DNA of 64,000 nt from Flavobacteriales bacterium (GCA_027066365.1 JAMONV010000054.1:1-64000); one strand, 5' to 3'; counted from the first letter of the stretch, positions 7,996 through 17,429 are shown. The notes: a model not told the origin generated them from the letters alone. A program made the numbers and translations.

Positions 7996-10776
7996 TTAAT
8001 ACCAAGAACGCGAAAACATTTTAAATAAATCCGGCAAACTGAAAACGAACATGATGCGAATGTGTTGCCAATAGGTTTTGTCGAAGCGCTCCATGCCCGA
8101 ATCGGAAATCACGGGAAAATACAACTCGAAGAAATCGGGAACAAGATAATAACGTAAGCCTGCATCATAATGAAACCGCCAAGGCTTATGCCGTTTTTTT
8201 ACCCAACCGTAGTCTACATATAGATTGAAACGCTTCCAAATGCCTATATTTAAATTATTAACCGCCATGACTTGATTGGCAAATTGGTCGGGATAAAACA
8301 CTTTGAATGCACCTTCGGCATAAATATACTGCTGAGCCATAATTCCTTGCTCTTCGGAGCGTCCGTAGTAATGATATTTGAATAAATAATCCACGGGGCG
8401 GGAAAGAGCGAAAGAAAAATAATCCGTTCCGGTATGATTAACGGGCATCCAGCCAAAATAAAATCTAAACTCGAATTGACGAAATTGGTCAATAAACCTA
8501 CGGAATTTGAATTCGGTTTGCCATTTCACAAAAGAACGGTGAAGTTCCAATATATTCAAAAGAGAATAGCGATTGAGGAATGCTTTTTTGAATTGAAGAT
8601 CACTTAAGCGAAAAACGGCATATCGGGTGGATTCGTCTTGAACCGGAGCATCTTTATGCACATATAGCCATTCAATTGCAATGGTATTTCCTTGCATCAA
8701 TTTTTTTTTCCGGTTTTTAAAATTCAAGGTAAAATACACATCGAAAATGCGATAAAACCGGTCGAAATCGTAATGATAAATATCAAAATATCCCCCCAAA
8801 GAAAATCCGAAAAAATGAGGCGAAACATAGTGTTTTATCCATTTGAAATTTCCACTTCCGGTTAAGGTTTGACTGCGCCATGCATAATCGGGCTTGAATT
8901 CCCAAGCAAAAGTTCTGTCCAATAAAGTTTTATTGTTTACGGCCATTCCGGTTATCAAGCCGTCGTATAAATTAAAATCCACCGACGGATTGAAGAAAAA
9001 TTGACGTTTAAAAGGATTTCGCAAATCGGAAACGGGACGTATGCTTATTTTCTTCCGGCTTCGCGGCCAAATATTATCGCCTTTTTCCGGTTCGGGATAT
9101 AGCAAATCTTTATTTACATACCAGGTGATTCTTTGATTGTATGGCATATAAACCGATGTATCCTTACCCCTAAAAAAGAGTATTTTTTTTCGGCAAATCG
9201 AATCTCCCGCCATGCCGCTAAGCACTACGGGCAAGGCAATATTTCCACGGTTCAAAATCCGCAATTCCAAACTGTCGCCTTTTTTCTTCCCTTTGAGTTT
9301 AAAATCAGGCTTCATTGCAGATTGATAATAATTCCCTTTAAAAAATCTTAGGGCGGCGAAATCAAAACCCGCCGAATCCAAAATTTGACCGGGTTGCAGA
9401 GAATTTTTCCCGGCCAATATCAAAATGTTTTTCAACCAAGGATCAAATTTTTCCTTTACAGAAAAATACCGAAGATTTCGCCATGCCAGTGCCGACTTAT
9501 AAGGAACTGCTATTTCACGATTAAAATTGGTCAATGAATCCGCAGACAAAAGCAAATCCTGATCACGGTTCATCGAAACCATATAATAATATGAGAGCGG
9601 GTATTTGTAAATATATGGATAGCGGAAAAATTCGTAAATGTTTAAGAACGGCCAATGTCCCGTTTTCCCGGCCAAACGGATTTCGGGATAAAAACGGCTT
9701 ACGTACTCCATCACCAGCCACTGCATCAAACCCGCCCAAAACGCATAATCCCGTCGCAAATCCACATGCCAATAACGCATGCTTTCTTTGATAATTTGTT
9801 TTAGCAAGTTAATTTCCAAAACGAAATTTTTATCGAAAGGATTCATTACCGGCAACCAATGTATGCCATAGACCGGGTGACGACCCGATAATTCGTTGTC
9901 AATCAACACTTTATCGGGAAACGAAAATGAAAATTGTTCCAAAAAACCGGTCACGCGATCCAGCGCGATAATTTTAGCCGCATCTTCCGTTTCGGAAAAA
10001 AAATTCCGGTCGATAATAAAAAGCGTTCCTTTTCTGATAATCCGCAAAGGCTTTTCGCCGTAAAAAGCCATATCCAATCGATTATTTTCACTTTTCAAGA
10101 AAACTTGCATGCGACCATCGGATAACAACCGCTCTTGACCGGCCGAAGGATGACAACCGGAACATTTCACATTCAAAGTCAACCGGACGGATAAATCTAC
10201 CAAAGGAAGATCGTTTAAATTCTTATTCCGGTATGGTTTAAACTCCTTGAAAAAAACCGGCATGGGCAACCAATCGCGCAGCATTGCTCCGTGCTTTCGG
10301 TATCCAATCCCGGTAAATTTGGCATCGGGTAGTTTCAATCTTCCGGTAATCATGATTTGATGTTTCCCCTCGGGAAAATGTTTCTTCAAAATAATTTTGA
10401 ACCAATCGGGAAAGGGATGTAAAATTTGATATTCGCTAGCGGAATCCACTTTTAAAAATCCCCGTTCATTTTCCGATGAAAAGGCAAAATGAAGCTTGTA
10501 TTGCCCCGATATAGCCTCACCTATTCCCGAATGAATATCGGAATAGGCATTCAGCCAATTATAAAAATATAGCGTATCGCCTGGCTTTAATGTATCGTAG
10601 CTAATTTCCATTCGAAATACGGCTACGGAACGAAAATCGTCGTTAAAACGAACATCAATTTTTTGTTCAAGCGGTATTTGTGCGAACAAAAATGAAGTGA
10701 CCGGAAACAATAAAACCGGTAATTTAATCTTTAATGAAAGGCACAGGCCGAAAAACCGCTTGTGGCGATGTAACAT
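7996..10776 (-). CDS. M1-peptidase-like protein fused to an outer-membrane beta-barrel, catalytic motif lost
   Basis: A large envelope protein of 926 residues with an N-terminal signal peptide (long basic n-region, hydrophobic core, cleavage near LFAQ). Residues about 40-300 are a beta-rich domain and about 300-420 a helical region laid out like an M1 (gluzincin) peptidase. The C-terminal third alternates aromatic and charged residues like a beta-barrel. The linker segment NPSVDFNLYDGLITG resembles that of Bacteroidota peptidase-barrel fusions. Where active relatives have HExxH, this protein has KESMR at residues 330-334, and the glutamate ligand about 20 residues on is also missing. It therefore looks unable to bind zinc. 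It overlaps the preceding gene by 53 bases and is probably co-expressed with it. The family assignment is inferred from layout. Confidence 0.6.
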   Translation of the reverse strand: MLHRHKRFFGLCLSLKIKLPVLLFPVTSFLFAQIPLEQKIDVRFNDDFRSVAVFRMEISYDTLKPGDTLYFYNWLNAYSDIHSGIGEAISGQYKLHFAFSSENERGFLKVDSASEYQILHPFPDWFKIILKKHFPEGKHQIMITGRLKLPDAKFTGIGYRKHGAMLRDWLPMPVFFKEFKPYRNKNLNDLPLVDLSVRLTLNVKCSGCHPSAGQERLLSDGRMQVFLKSENNRLDMAFYGEKPLRIIRKGTLFIIDRNFFSETEDAAKIIALDRVTGFLEQFSFSFPDKVLIDNELSGRHPVYGIHWLPVMNPFDKNFVLEINLLKQIIKESMRYWHVDLRRDYAFWAGLMQWLVMEYVSRFYPEIRLAGKTGHWPFLNIYEFFRYPYIYKYPLSYYYMVSMNRDQDLLLSADSLTNFNREIAVPYKSALAWRNLRYFSVKEKFDPWLKNILILAGKNSLQPGQILDSAGFDFAALRFFKGNYYQSAMKPDFKLKGKKKGDSLELRILNRGNIALPVVLSGMAGDSICRKKILFFRGKDTSVYMPYNQRITWYVNKDLLYPEPEKGDNIWPRSRKKISIRPVSDLRNPFKRQFFFNPSVDFNLYDGLITGMAVNNKTLLDRTFAWEFKPDYAWRSQTLTGSGNFKWIKHYVSPHFFGFSLGGYFDIYHYDFDRFYRIFDVYFTLNFKNRKKKLMQGNTIAIEWLYVHKDAPVQDESTRYAVFRLSDLQFKKAFLNRYSLLNILELHRSFVKWQTEFKFRRFIDQFRQFEFRFYFGWMPVNHTGTDYFSFALSRPVDYLFKYHYYGRSEEQGIMAQQYIYAEGAFKVFYPDQFANQVMAVNNLNIGIWKRFNLYVDYGWVKKRHKPWRFHYDAGLRYYLVPDFFELYFPVISDSGMERFDKTYWQHIRIMFVFSLPDLFKMFSRSWY

Positions 10777-11956
10777 AATAAATTCCGGGTTTTAAATCAC
10801 CAATATACCAATTTTCGTCATTTCGAAGCGTTTTGGTTTTAAGGATTTTACCGCTTACATCGGAAATATAAAACAATTGCGGCACTTGAAGGTTTTCGAC
10901 ATGAATAAAATCCGTTGCGGGATTGGGATAAATGGCAAATTTCGACAAACGGGTTTCTTTCACATCAAAAATACGGTCGGTGTATAGTGTCAACACCACG
11001 GGAATATGATCGCTCATCTCCCATAAATTATTACGAAGTGTTTGTGGATAGAAACCGGAACATTGCGAATCGTTAATATCGTCATTAAAACAATTGCCGT
11101 TATTCCCGTATGCCGAATATGAACCCCGGCGATAATACAAATCCCCTTGCGTTTGCATGAGCTCCTGCGAAACCAAGATAAAATCAAAGCGATCATCCAG
11201 CCCGCCACCAACAAAATTTCCTCCTTTATTCACATTAGGCGACTGCGTATGCAGATCCGCAAAAGAGGAATTATTATGCCAATATCCGGGACGATTCACC
11301 GGATCTTTCAAAATAATAGCATTGGTAGTGTCAATAAGTTCCCTGTATGCCGGTTCATCGCTGTAATACAAATTAAAATCACCCGCCACCAATACATAAT
11401 GCCCGGCGGGTATATTCGCTAAATCGGCCGTCAAAATATCAACCATTTCCAATCGTTTTTGCTCATTTACATCGCCCGATGACGCCTTCAAATGCAGAAC
11501 GTAAACATCGACAAACACCGTATCTATATCTGCAGTTTTTAGGGCTAAAGTATAATGATTGATATCACGAATCGAAGTGGTTAAATATGTTTGGGATACC
11601 AATTCCAATTTATCCGAATTATAAAATAACATCTGTTGCAAGGTGGAATTGGGATTGGAATGACACCATTCGAATTGTGCCGCTTCATAAGCGGAATTCA
11701 GCGGTTTTAGGGCACGGTAAAGCACCGTGTCGGCGGCGGCAGCGGTTTCCACTTCGCAAACGGCAAAAATATCGGGACGGTAAGTTTCCAGAATCGCTCG
11801 CAAATAAGATGTTCTCGAGTAATCGGTTCCGTCGGGAAAAAGCATGAGATTATAACTCATCACACGCACGCTGTCTTGAGCCGAAACCCGGAAAAAAAAA
11901 AGCCCGATAAGAATAATGAAAAGCTTAGAAATTCGGTTGTAATTTGTATTTTTCAT
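10724..11956 (-). CDS. Secreted endonuclease/exonuclease/phosphatase-family protein with T9SS sorting domain
   Basis: A secreted DNase I-fold phosphoesterase of 410 residues. A signal peptide ends near VSAQ (residue 27). The catalytic domain (about 28-320) shows the family motifs: SYNLM with the metal-site Asn, a glutamate in CEVE near residue 68, LHLKASSG, the GDFN motif, DDRFDFIL, and the terminal SDHIPV with its catalytic histidine. The last 80 residues start with IYPNPATDFIHV and form a type A sorting domain, so the protein should cross the outer membrane by type IX secretion. The substrate (nucleic acid, phospholipid or other phosphoester) cannot be told. It overlaps the LOG gene by 32 bases and the M1-like gene by 53, forming one unit. 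Confidence 0.88.
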   Translation of the reverse strand: MKNTNYNRISKLFIILIGLFFFRVSAQDSVRVMSYNLMLFPDGTDYSRTSYLRAILETYRPDIFAVCEVETAAAADTVLYRALKPLNSAYEAAQFEWCHSNPNSTLQQMLFYNSDKLELVSQTYLTTSIRDINHYTLALKTADIDTVFVDVYVLHLKASSGDVNEQKRLEMVDILTADLANIPAGHYVLVAGDFNLYYSDEPAYRELIDTTNAIILKDPVNRPGYWHNNSSFADLHTQSPNVNKGGNFVGGGLDDRFDFILVSQELMQTQGDLYYRRGSYSAYGNNGNCFNDDINDSQCSGFYPQTLRNNLWEMSDHIPVVLTLYTDRIFDVKETRLSKFAIYPNPATDFIHVENLQVPQLFYISDVSGKILKTKTLRNDENWYIGDLKPGIYYVTSPQAVFRPVPFIKD

Positions 11957-12611
11957 AAAATCTATTAATAATTTCGATCACTTCATTCACACTATCCGTC
12001 ACATGAATTATATTTAAATCCTCCGGGCTGATGTATTGATATTTTTCCAAGAGCTCGGATTTAATCCAATTCAGCAATCCTTGCCAATAGGAAGAATCAA
12101 AAAGAATAACGGGAAATTTTTGGATTTTGCGGGTTTGAATCAAAGTTAACGCTTCAAACAATTCGTCCAAAGTACCGAAGCCTCCGGGCATCACCACAAA
12201 AGCTTGTGCGTATTTAATAAACATTACTTTTCGCACAAAGAAATAGCGAAAATCAAGCAATTTGTCCTCGTCTATATATGGATTATGGTGCTGTTCGAAA
12301 GGCAAATCGATATTCAATCCTATGGAATCGGCGTTTTCTTCCTGTGCACCTTTGTTGGCGGCTTCCATAATGCCGGGACCGCCGCCGGTAATTATCCCGT
12401 ATCCTTCCTTGGCCAACCGGCGGGCAATTTCCACTGCCTTTTCATAATGTTCGCTTCCGGGTTTTGTGCGTGCCGAACCGAAAATCGTTACTGCCGGACC
12501 CAATTTTGACAAAGTCTCAAAACCGTCAACAAATTCACTCATGATACGAAATATCTGCCACGTATCGTTGGTCTTTATCTCATTCCAATTTTTTTTGACC
12601 TGTTTATTCAT
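11925..12611 (-). CDS. LOG-family nucleotide 5'-monophosphate phosphoribohydrolase (TIGR00730-like)
   Basis: A cytoplasmic Rossmann-fold enzyme of 228 residues of the LOG family, which cleaves nucleoside 5'-monophosphates (cytokinin nucleotides in plants, AMP and others in bacteria) into base and ribose phosphate. Both signature loops are present: GGGPGIMEAANKGA near residue 78 and MPGGFGTLDELFEAL near 143, the PGGxGTxxE motif that binds the nucleotide and holds the catalytic Glu. An arginine lies before the second loop. It is the first gene of a three-gene overlapping unit, a surprising grouping with two exported proteins. No promoter with a full TAnnTTTG match is visible upstream. Confidence 0.88.
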   Translation of the reverse strand: MNKQVKKNWNEIKTNDTWQIFRIMSEFVDGFETLSKLGPAVTIFGSARTKPGSEHYEKAVEIARRLAKEGYGIITGGGPGIMEAANKGAQEENADSIGLNIDLPFEQHHNPYIDEDKLLDFRYFFVRKVMFIKYAQAFVVMPGGFGTLDELFEALTLIQTRKIQKFPVILFDSSYWQGLLNWIKSELLEKYQYISPEDLNIIHVTDSVNEVIEIINRFYEKYKLQPNF

Positions 12612-12705
12612 ATTGTTTCTTCATTTTGACAAAAAGCAGCGCAATTTAAGAAAAATAGACGTTATTTAGTCCATAAAAAATATTTTCGTTTTCATAATCA
12701 ATAAT

Positions 12706-12739
12706 AAAAACCTAAGGCTACATTTAAATTATCGCCTTA
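12706..12739 (-). terminator. Possible terminator after the oxidoreductase operon
   Basis: On the minus strand TAAGGC (12739-12734) pairs with GCCTTA (12718-12713), followed by a T-rich tract. The stem is short (6 bp) with a 15-base loop. Confidence 0.4.
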
Positions 12740-12767
12740 ACATAAAATCCGGTAAATCTTTCGAAAA

Positions 12768-14027
12768 CTATTCCAATTCCTCCACTCTGGCCACCGTATC
12801 CAAAAAAATATCTTTCAAGCGATGATCCGATAAAACTTTTTTCAATGCTTCCAATGGAAACAATTGTTCCTTTTTCAACACGTAGGCCACGGCTAATAAG
12901 GCGGCACTTTTGCGGTTAACCAAAGCATGAAAAGGTTTGATAATCAATTTTTTATATGAGAAATCAATCTTTCCGGTCAATTTCTCGTCTAAATAGACCT
13001 TGGTGTCTGCAGTAATCCGGTGTTTAACTTTTTCCAATCCATCTTCGGTTACGATAACGGCAATATCGGGATTATCCAACCCCGTATAATTAATTTCGTT
13101 CTTGTCGGCAATCACTTCCGCTACGGAAAATCCCGTGCCCACGGTAATGGGATACTCTCCTTTCATGGTGGCTTGCATCCCCGACAGCATAGCCGCTTGT
13201 GCCATAAACGCACCGACGGATTGTACACCGCCTCCCGCCGAACCGGCAATCAAAATCCCCGTTCGTTTTCCGGCATGGGCTTCAAACTCCGGCGAAAAAT
13301 AGCGCTCGCGGTCAAATAACGAATTTCTTTCTTTGGAAACAATATGCGTAGGCGGACGATTGTTTTCAAATTCCTCTTCATCATCGGCAACTGCCATTAG
13401 TTCCGGTAATTTCTTCATACCGTACGATGGACACAAACTGGCAATCTCAACTAACGAAAAGCCTTCCGTTTCAATGGCTTTACGAATTTTTTCCTTAATA
13501 TTTTTCGGATTATTCACCCGAACGGCATAGCGCGCTCCGCTGGCATATGCCAATTTTACCACGTCAAATGGCGGAATATCTTTTTCAAAATCGATAATTT
13601 CCTTGTATTTCCGTGTGGACAAACCGCTTATTTGTCCGCCGGTCATACCATATAATAAATTATTAAGCAAAATCAAAGTCATATCCACATTGCGACGCGC
13701 ATCTTCCAATATGTGCTGTAATCCTATCGTTGCACCTCCGTCTCCGATAAAAGCTATGGTTTTTTTCCCGGGCTTCTGCTCCAATCCCATAGCCACACCC
13801 AATCCCAAGGCCGGTGAACGACCATGCAACCCGTGAATGGTATGCGTGGCAAAAAGCGGATCAATCAAACCGCTACATCCGATATCGCTCACTATGACAA
13901 TATCTTCGGGCTTATAACCCAAATCTTCCAAAACTTTGGCCAGTTGGTTTATGCTGATTCCGTGTCCGCAACCCGGACAAAACGGAAATTTCTTCCCGGT
14001 TAAAATTTTTTCTTTTGTTTCGATCAT
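12768..14027 (-). CDS. 2-oxoacid:ferredoxin oxidoreductase, fused beta and gamma subunits
   Basis: Part of a CoA-dependent 2-oxoacid:ferredoxin oxidoreductase, most likely the 2-oxoglutarate enzyme. Residues about 1-235 are the thiamine-diphosphate beta subunit, with FCPGCGHG near residue 16 and the TPP motif GDGGATIGLQHI near 95. After a linker, residues about 255-400 are the gamma (CoA-transfer) domain, starting ILIAGSAGGGVQSVGAF. In the KorAB enzymes I know from bacteria the gamma domain is fused to the alpha subunit instead, so this arrangement is unusual. The alpha gene lies 15 bases upstream. No separate ferredoxin-like delta subunit is encoded nearby. Substrate could also be pyruvate or a branched-chain keto acid. 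Confidence 0.88.
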   Translation of the reverse strand: MIETKEKILTGKKFPFCPGCGHGISINQLAKVLEDLGYKPEDIVIVSDIGCSGLIDPLFATHTIHGLHGRSPALGLGVAMGLEQKPGKKTIAFIGDGGATIGLQHILEDARRNVDMTLILLNNLLYGMTGGQISGLSTRKYKEIIDFEKDIPPFDVVKLAYASGARYAVRVNNPKNIKEKIRKAIETEGFSLVEIASLCPSYGMKKLPELMAVADDEEEFENNRPPTHIVSKERNSLFDRERYFSPEFEAHAGKRTGILIAGSAGGGVQSVGAFMAQAAMLSGMQATMKGEYPITVGTGFSVAEVIADKNEINYTGLDNPDIAVIVTEDGLEKVKHRITADTKVYLDEKLTGKIDFSYKKLIIKPFHALVNRKSAALLAVAYVLKKEQLFPLEALKKVLSDHRLKDIFLDTVARVEELE

Positions 14028-14042
14028 AACATTAAATTGAGT

Positions 14043-15155
14043 TTAAGATAAAACGGCTTCAACAATTTCTCCGGGCGTTATCATCATTCCAATCTTATTC
14101 ACTCCGGTAACCTTTCCCGGCGCTCTTTCACCGAATAAAATCTCCTTCAATTGTCCCGTCAAATTTTCTTCGGCAATGATTATCTTATCGTAATCATCCA
14201 ACCAATCATAAAGCTTTTGATGAACGGGTAATAATGTTTTCAATACTAATAAATCCACGTTTTTGCCGTCTCGTGTGAGAATTTTTATTGCATCTTTGGC
14301 GGCATCGGTGGTAATGCCCCATGTTAAAATCAACGTTTTGGCGGATGGTCCCGATTTAATCCATTCATACGCAAACAGATCATCGATATTACGGATGAAT
14401 TTTTTACGCAATCGTTTGGTATTTGCCATGGCTTCGGGATCGGCTTTGCGGATATTTCCGTCTTGATCGTGAGTGGAAGCCGTAAACCGGGTCGAAAATT
14501 CGTCGTCACCTAACGGCACAAAGGCGGGTGTATCGTTCGCTTCCGGTTTATACGGCTTGAATTCTCCGGTAATTTGACGTTGGTGCGTATGTTTCTGAAG
14601 CGGTTTTAATCTTCCTAAATCAAAACTTTTTCGGTACATCACCATTTCCTTGGATGTTAACAAAAAAACGGGTGTCCGGTATTTGATCGCCGTTTCCACC
14701 GCTTTATTCGACAATGTCCAAGCATCTTCAAAACAGGAAGGTGAAAACACTGGCACCGGATATCCGCCGGAAATAATCCCTTTCAAAAACATCAAATCAC
14801 CTTGTGCACCCGTAGTGGCAGAACCCGTGCTGGGTCCCAAACGCTGTGTGATCACAATCACCATCGGTAATTCCATGGCATAGGCCATATTAATACTTTC
14901 CACCATGAGCGCAATACCCGGAAAAGCACTGGAAGTGACCGGTATCTTCCCCGTAGCCGATAAACCTGCCATCCATTGTAAAGTGGAAATTTCATCGGGC
15001 GCAGCCAGAAACAAAGGCATGCGCTGCTTGGCATACTTATATGTCCAATTGGAAGGCGTAATGGGATAACCCACAAATACATCGGCGCCGGATTGTGCCA
15101 GCGCTTCAATGATAATCTTCGACCCGTCAACCAACGCCAATTGTCCGGTTGTCAT
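14043..15155 (-). CDS. 2-oxoacid:ferredoxin oxidoreductase, alpha subunit
   Basis: Alpha subunit of 370 residues of the enzyme whose beta-gamma part is encoded downstream. It opens directly with the pyrimidine-binding domain (VDGSKIIIEALAQSGADVFVGYPITPS) and has the typical ESINMAYAMELPMVIVITQRLGPSTG segment near residue 105. A second domain (about 260-370) begins near KTLILTWG. The N-terminal gamma domain found in fused KorA proteins of 580-620 residues is absent here and is attached to the beta subunit instead. It is the first gene of a two-gene operon with a good promoter at 15178. In an organism with malate dehydrogenase this enzyme probably serves the TCA cycle. Confidence 0.9.
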   Translation of the reverse strand: MTTGQLALVDGSKIIIEALAQSGADVFVGYPITPSNWTYKYAKQRMPLFLAAPDEISTLQWMAGLSATGKIPVTSSAFPGIALMVESINMAYAMELPMVIVITQRLGPSTGSATTGAQGDLMFLKGIISGGYPVPVFSPSCFEDAWTLSNKAVETAIKYRTPVFLLTSKEMVMYRKSFDLGRLKPLQKHTHQRQITGEFKPYKPEANDTPAFVPLGDDEFSTRFTASTHDQDGNIRKADPEAMANTKRLRKKFIRNIDDLFAYEWIKSGPSAKTLILTWGITTDAAKDAIKILTRDGKNVDLLVLKTLLPVHQKLYDWLDDYDKIIIAEENLTGQLKEILFGERAPGKVTGVNKIGMMITPGEIVEAVLS

Positions 15156-15177
15156 AATATTGCATTTTAGTCAGCCA

Positions 15178-15185
15178 CAAATGTA
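15178..15185 (-). promoter_or_regulatory. -7 promoter element of the oxidoreductase operon
   Basis: The minus strand reads TACATTTG, matching TAnnTTTG, and gives a leader of about 16 bases before the ATG at 15155. Confidence 0.5.
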
Positions 15186-15198
15186 TAAAATACTTTTT

Positions 15199-15231
15199 AA
15201 ACCCGGCATGAATATTTATTTAGTTTGCCGG
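15199..15231 (-). terminator. Possible terminator after glutamine synthetase
   Basis: On the minus strand CCGGCA (15231-15226) pairs with TGCCGG (15208-15203) across a 17-base loop, followed by GTTTAAAAAG. The weak T-run keeps confidence low. Confidence 0.35.
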
Positions 15232-15269
15232 AAATTTTTCTTAACATTAACAACCGAATCTATTTCTTC

Positions 15270-17429
15270 TTATCGCGTAAATAATAATTCACGATATTTG
15301 ACCAACGGCCAAAGTTCATCGTCCACCTGCATTTCCAAATCATCGGCCAAAACACGGATTTTTTCCATCTGCGGAATAATCCGTTTCGTTATCAAATCCG
15401 CTTTTTCCTCCTCATTTTCAATCGATTGCATCAAACGAAGCAACTTCTTTAACCGGTTATTTTCGCCAATTAATTCCGTCAAATCACTCGACAATTTTTT
15501 CAAATTTTCCGTATCGCTCCGAATTCCCAAATCTTTTAAATGCTTGATATTTTCCGCCAATCTTGTTTGATAATTCGTCACTACCGGAATAATATGATTG
15601 GAAATCAAATCGGACAAAACCCTTCCTTCGATTTCCAGTTTTTTATTATATTGTTCCAATAAAACATGATAACGCGATGCTAATTCCGCTTCGGAATATA
15701 CACCCAAATCAACGAAAAGCTTCACCACTTCCGGTTCTTGCAATACTTTCAATGCAGCCGGTGTCGTTTTCAAATTGCTCAATCCCCTTTCTGCCGCTTC
15801 CCGTTTCCATTCTTCACTGTATCCGTTTCCTTCAAATAAAATTCGCTCGCTTTCCTTAATATATTGGCTTAACACGCGTATAATGGCATCGTCTTTTTTC
15901 AATCCTTTTGCGATTTGCTTTTCGAAATCTTCCAAAAACCGCTTCAATTGCATGGCCATAATGGTATTGAGGCTAATCATCGGTGAAGCACAATTGGCCG
16001 ACGCGCCCACCGATCGAATTTCAAATTTATTTCCCGTAAAGGCAAACGGCGATGTTCTATTCCTGTCCGTATTGTCAAGAAAAATTTGAGGGATCTTCCC
16101 TATTACATTGATTTTCAATTCCGTTTTTTCATCCGGCGTCAATTTTCCTTTCTTCAAATTTTTCAACTCTTGCAAAACACCTGTCAAATATTTACCTATG
16201 AAAACCGAAATGATGGCAGGCGGTGCTTCATTGGCCCCCAAACGGTGATCATTCCCCGCCGAAGCTATGGAAGCGCGAATCAGTTTTTCATAATCATTAA
16301 CGGCCTTTATCACATTCACAAAAAAGGTCAGAAATCGCAAATTCCGTTTCGGCGTGTCCCCCGGACTCAATAGATTGATTCCCGTATCCGTCATCAACGA
16401 CCAATTGTTATGCTTCCCCGATCCGTTGATGTATTCAAAAGGTTTTTCGTGCAAAAGCACTTCAAAATGATGCCGCCGGGCGATTTTCTTCATGATATCC
16501 ATCAATAAAGTATTATGATCCACCGCTAAGTTCACTTCTTCAAACACCGGAGCAATTTCGTATTGTCCGGGTGCCACTTCGTTATGACGCGTCTTTACGG
16601 GAATGCCCGCCTTCAACGCTTCGATTTCCAAATCACGCATAAAAGCCATCACGCGCTCGGGTATCGACCCGAAATAATGGTCTTCCATTTGTTGGTTTTT
16701 CGCCGGCGGATGACCCAACAATGTCCGGCCTGTCATAATCAAATCGGGACGTGACTTGTATAAGGCACTGTCTACTAAAAAATATTCTTGTTCCCAACCC
16801 AATGTGGCATAAACTTTTTCCACATTACGGTTAAACATCTGCGCCACTTGTGTCCCGTAATAATCTAGGACTTGAGACGAACGAAGCAACGGCGTTTTGA
16901 AATCCAAAGCTTCGCCCGTGTAGGAAATAAAAATCGTAGGTATGCAAAGCGTAGTGCCGTATATAAAAGCCGGTGAACCCGGATCCCATGCCGTATAACC
17001 GCGCGCTTCAAACGTGTTTCTCAACCCCCCGCTGGGAAAACTCGAAGCATCCGGCTCTTGCTGTGCCAATTGATTCCCCGTAAAAACTTCCAAAGACTCC
17101 CCGTCAGGCAATTTTTCCAAAAACGAATCGTGTTTTTCGGCAGTCGCCCCGGTGAGCGGCTGAAACCAATGCGTATAATGCGTAGCTCCGTTTTCAATCG
17201 CCCATGTTTTCATCGCAGCCGCTATTTTACCGGCCAATTCCCTGTCCACCGTCAAACCTTTCTCCTTCACTCGCTTAAATTCCCGATAACTCTCTTTATC
17301 CAAATATTGACGCATCTTTTCGTCGGTGAAAACATTTTTCTCAAAAATCTCCGACCGTTTCTTAACCGGTTCGATTTTTACAGGCGAACGATCAAAAGTT
17401 TCGCGTAATGCCATAAAGCGTATATTCAT
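15270..17429 (-). CDS. glnN: Glutamine synthetase type III
   Basis: Makes glutamine from glutamate, ammonia and ATP; the main ammonium-assimilating enzyme when nitrogen is scarce. At 719 residues it has the length of the GSIII class, a dodecamer well known from Bacteroides and cyanobacteria. The N-terminus begins MNIRFMALRETFDRS, as in Bacteroidota GSIII proteins. Catalytic-core motifs are visible: the metal-binding region RHNEVAPGQYEIAPVFE, the GSGKHNNWS loop with the glutamate-site residues, and ANEAPPAIISVFIG. The C-terminal 150 residues form the helical GSIII extension. It is transcribed alone from a promoter with both boxes. The upstream 347-base gap contains a palindrome and direct repeats that could be control sites. 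Confidence 0.96.
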   Translation of the reverse strand: MNIRFMALRETFDRSPVKIEPVKKRSEIFEKNVFTDEKMRQYLDKESYREFKRVKEKGLTVDRELAGKIAAAMKTWAIENGATHYTHWFQPLTGATAEKHDSFLEKLPDGESLEVFTGNQLAQQEPDASSFPSGGLRNTFEARGYTAWDPGSPAFIYGTTLCIPTIFISYTGEALDFKTPLLRSSQVLDYYGTQVAQMFNRNVEKVYATLGWEQEYFLVDSALYKSRPDLIMTGRTLLGHPPAKNQQMEDHYFGSIPERVMAFMRDLEIEALKAGIPVKTRHNEVAPGQYEIAPVFEEVNLAVDHNTLLMDIMKKIARRHHFEVLLHEKPFEYINGSGKHNNWSLMTDTGINLLSPGDTPKRNLRFLTFFVNVIKAVNDYEKLIRASIASAGNDHRLGANEAPPAIISVFIGKYLTGVLQELKNLKKGKLTPDEKTELKINVIGKIPQIFLDNTDRNRTSPFAFTGNKFEIRSVGASANCASPMISLNTIMAMQLKRFLEDFEKQIAKGLKKDDAIIRVLSQYIKESERILFEGNGYSEEWKREAAERGLSNLKTTPAALKVLQEPEVVKLFVDLGVYSEAELASRYHVLLEQYNKKLEIEGRVLSDLISNHIIPVVTNYQTRLAENIKHLKDLGIRSDTENLKKLSSDLTELIGENNRLKKLLRLMQSIENEEEKADLITKRIIPQMEKIRVLADDLEMQVDDELWPLVKYRELLFTR

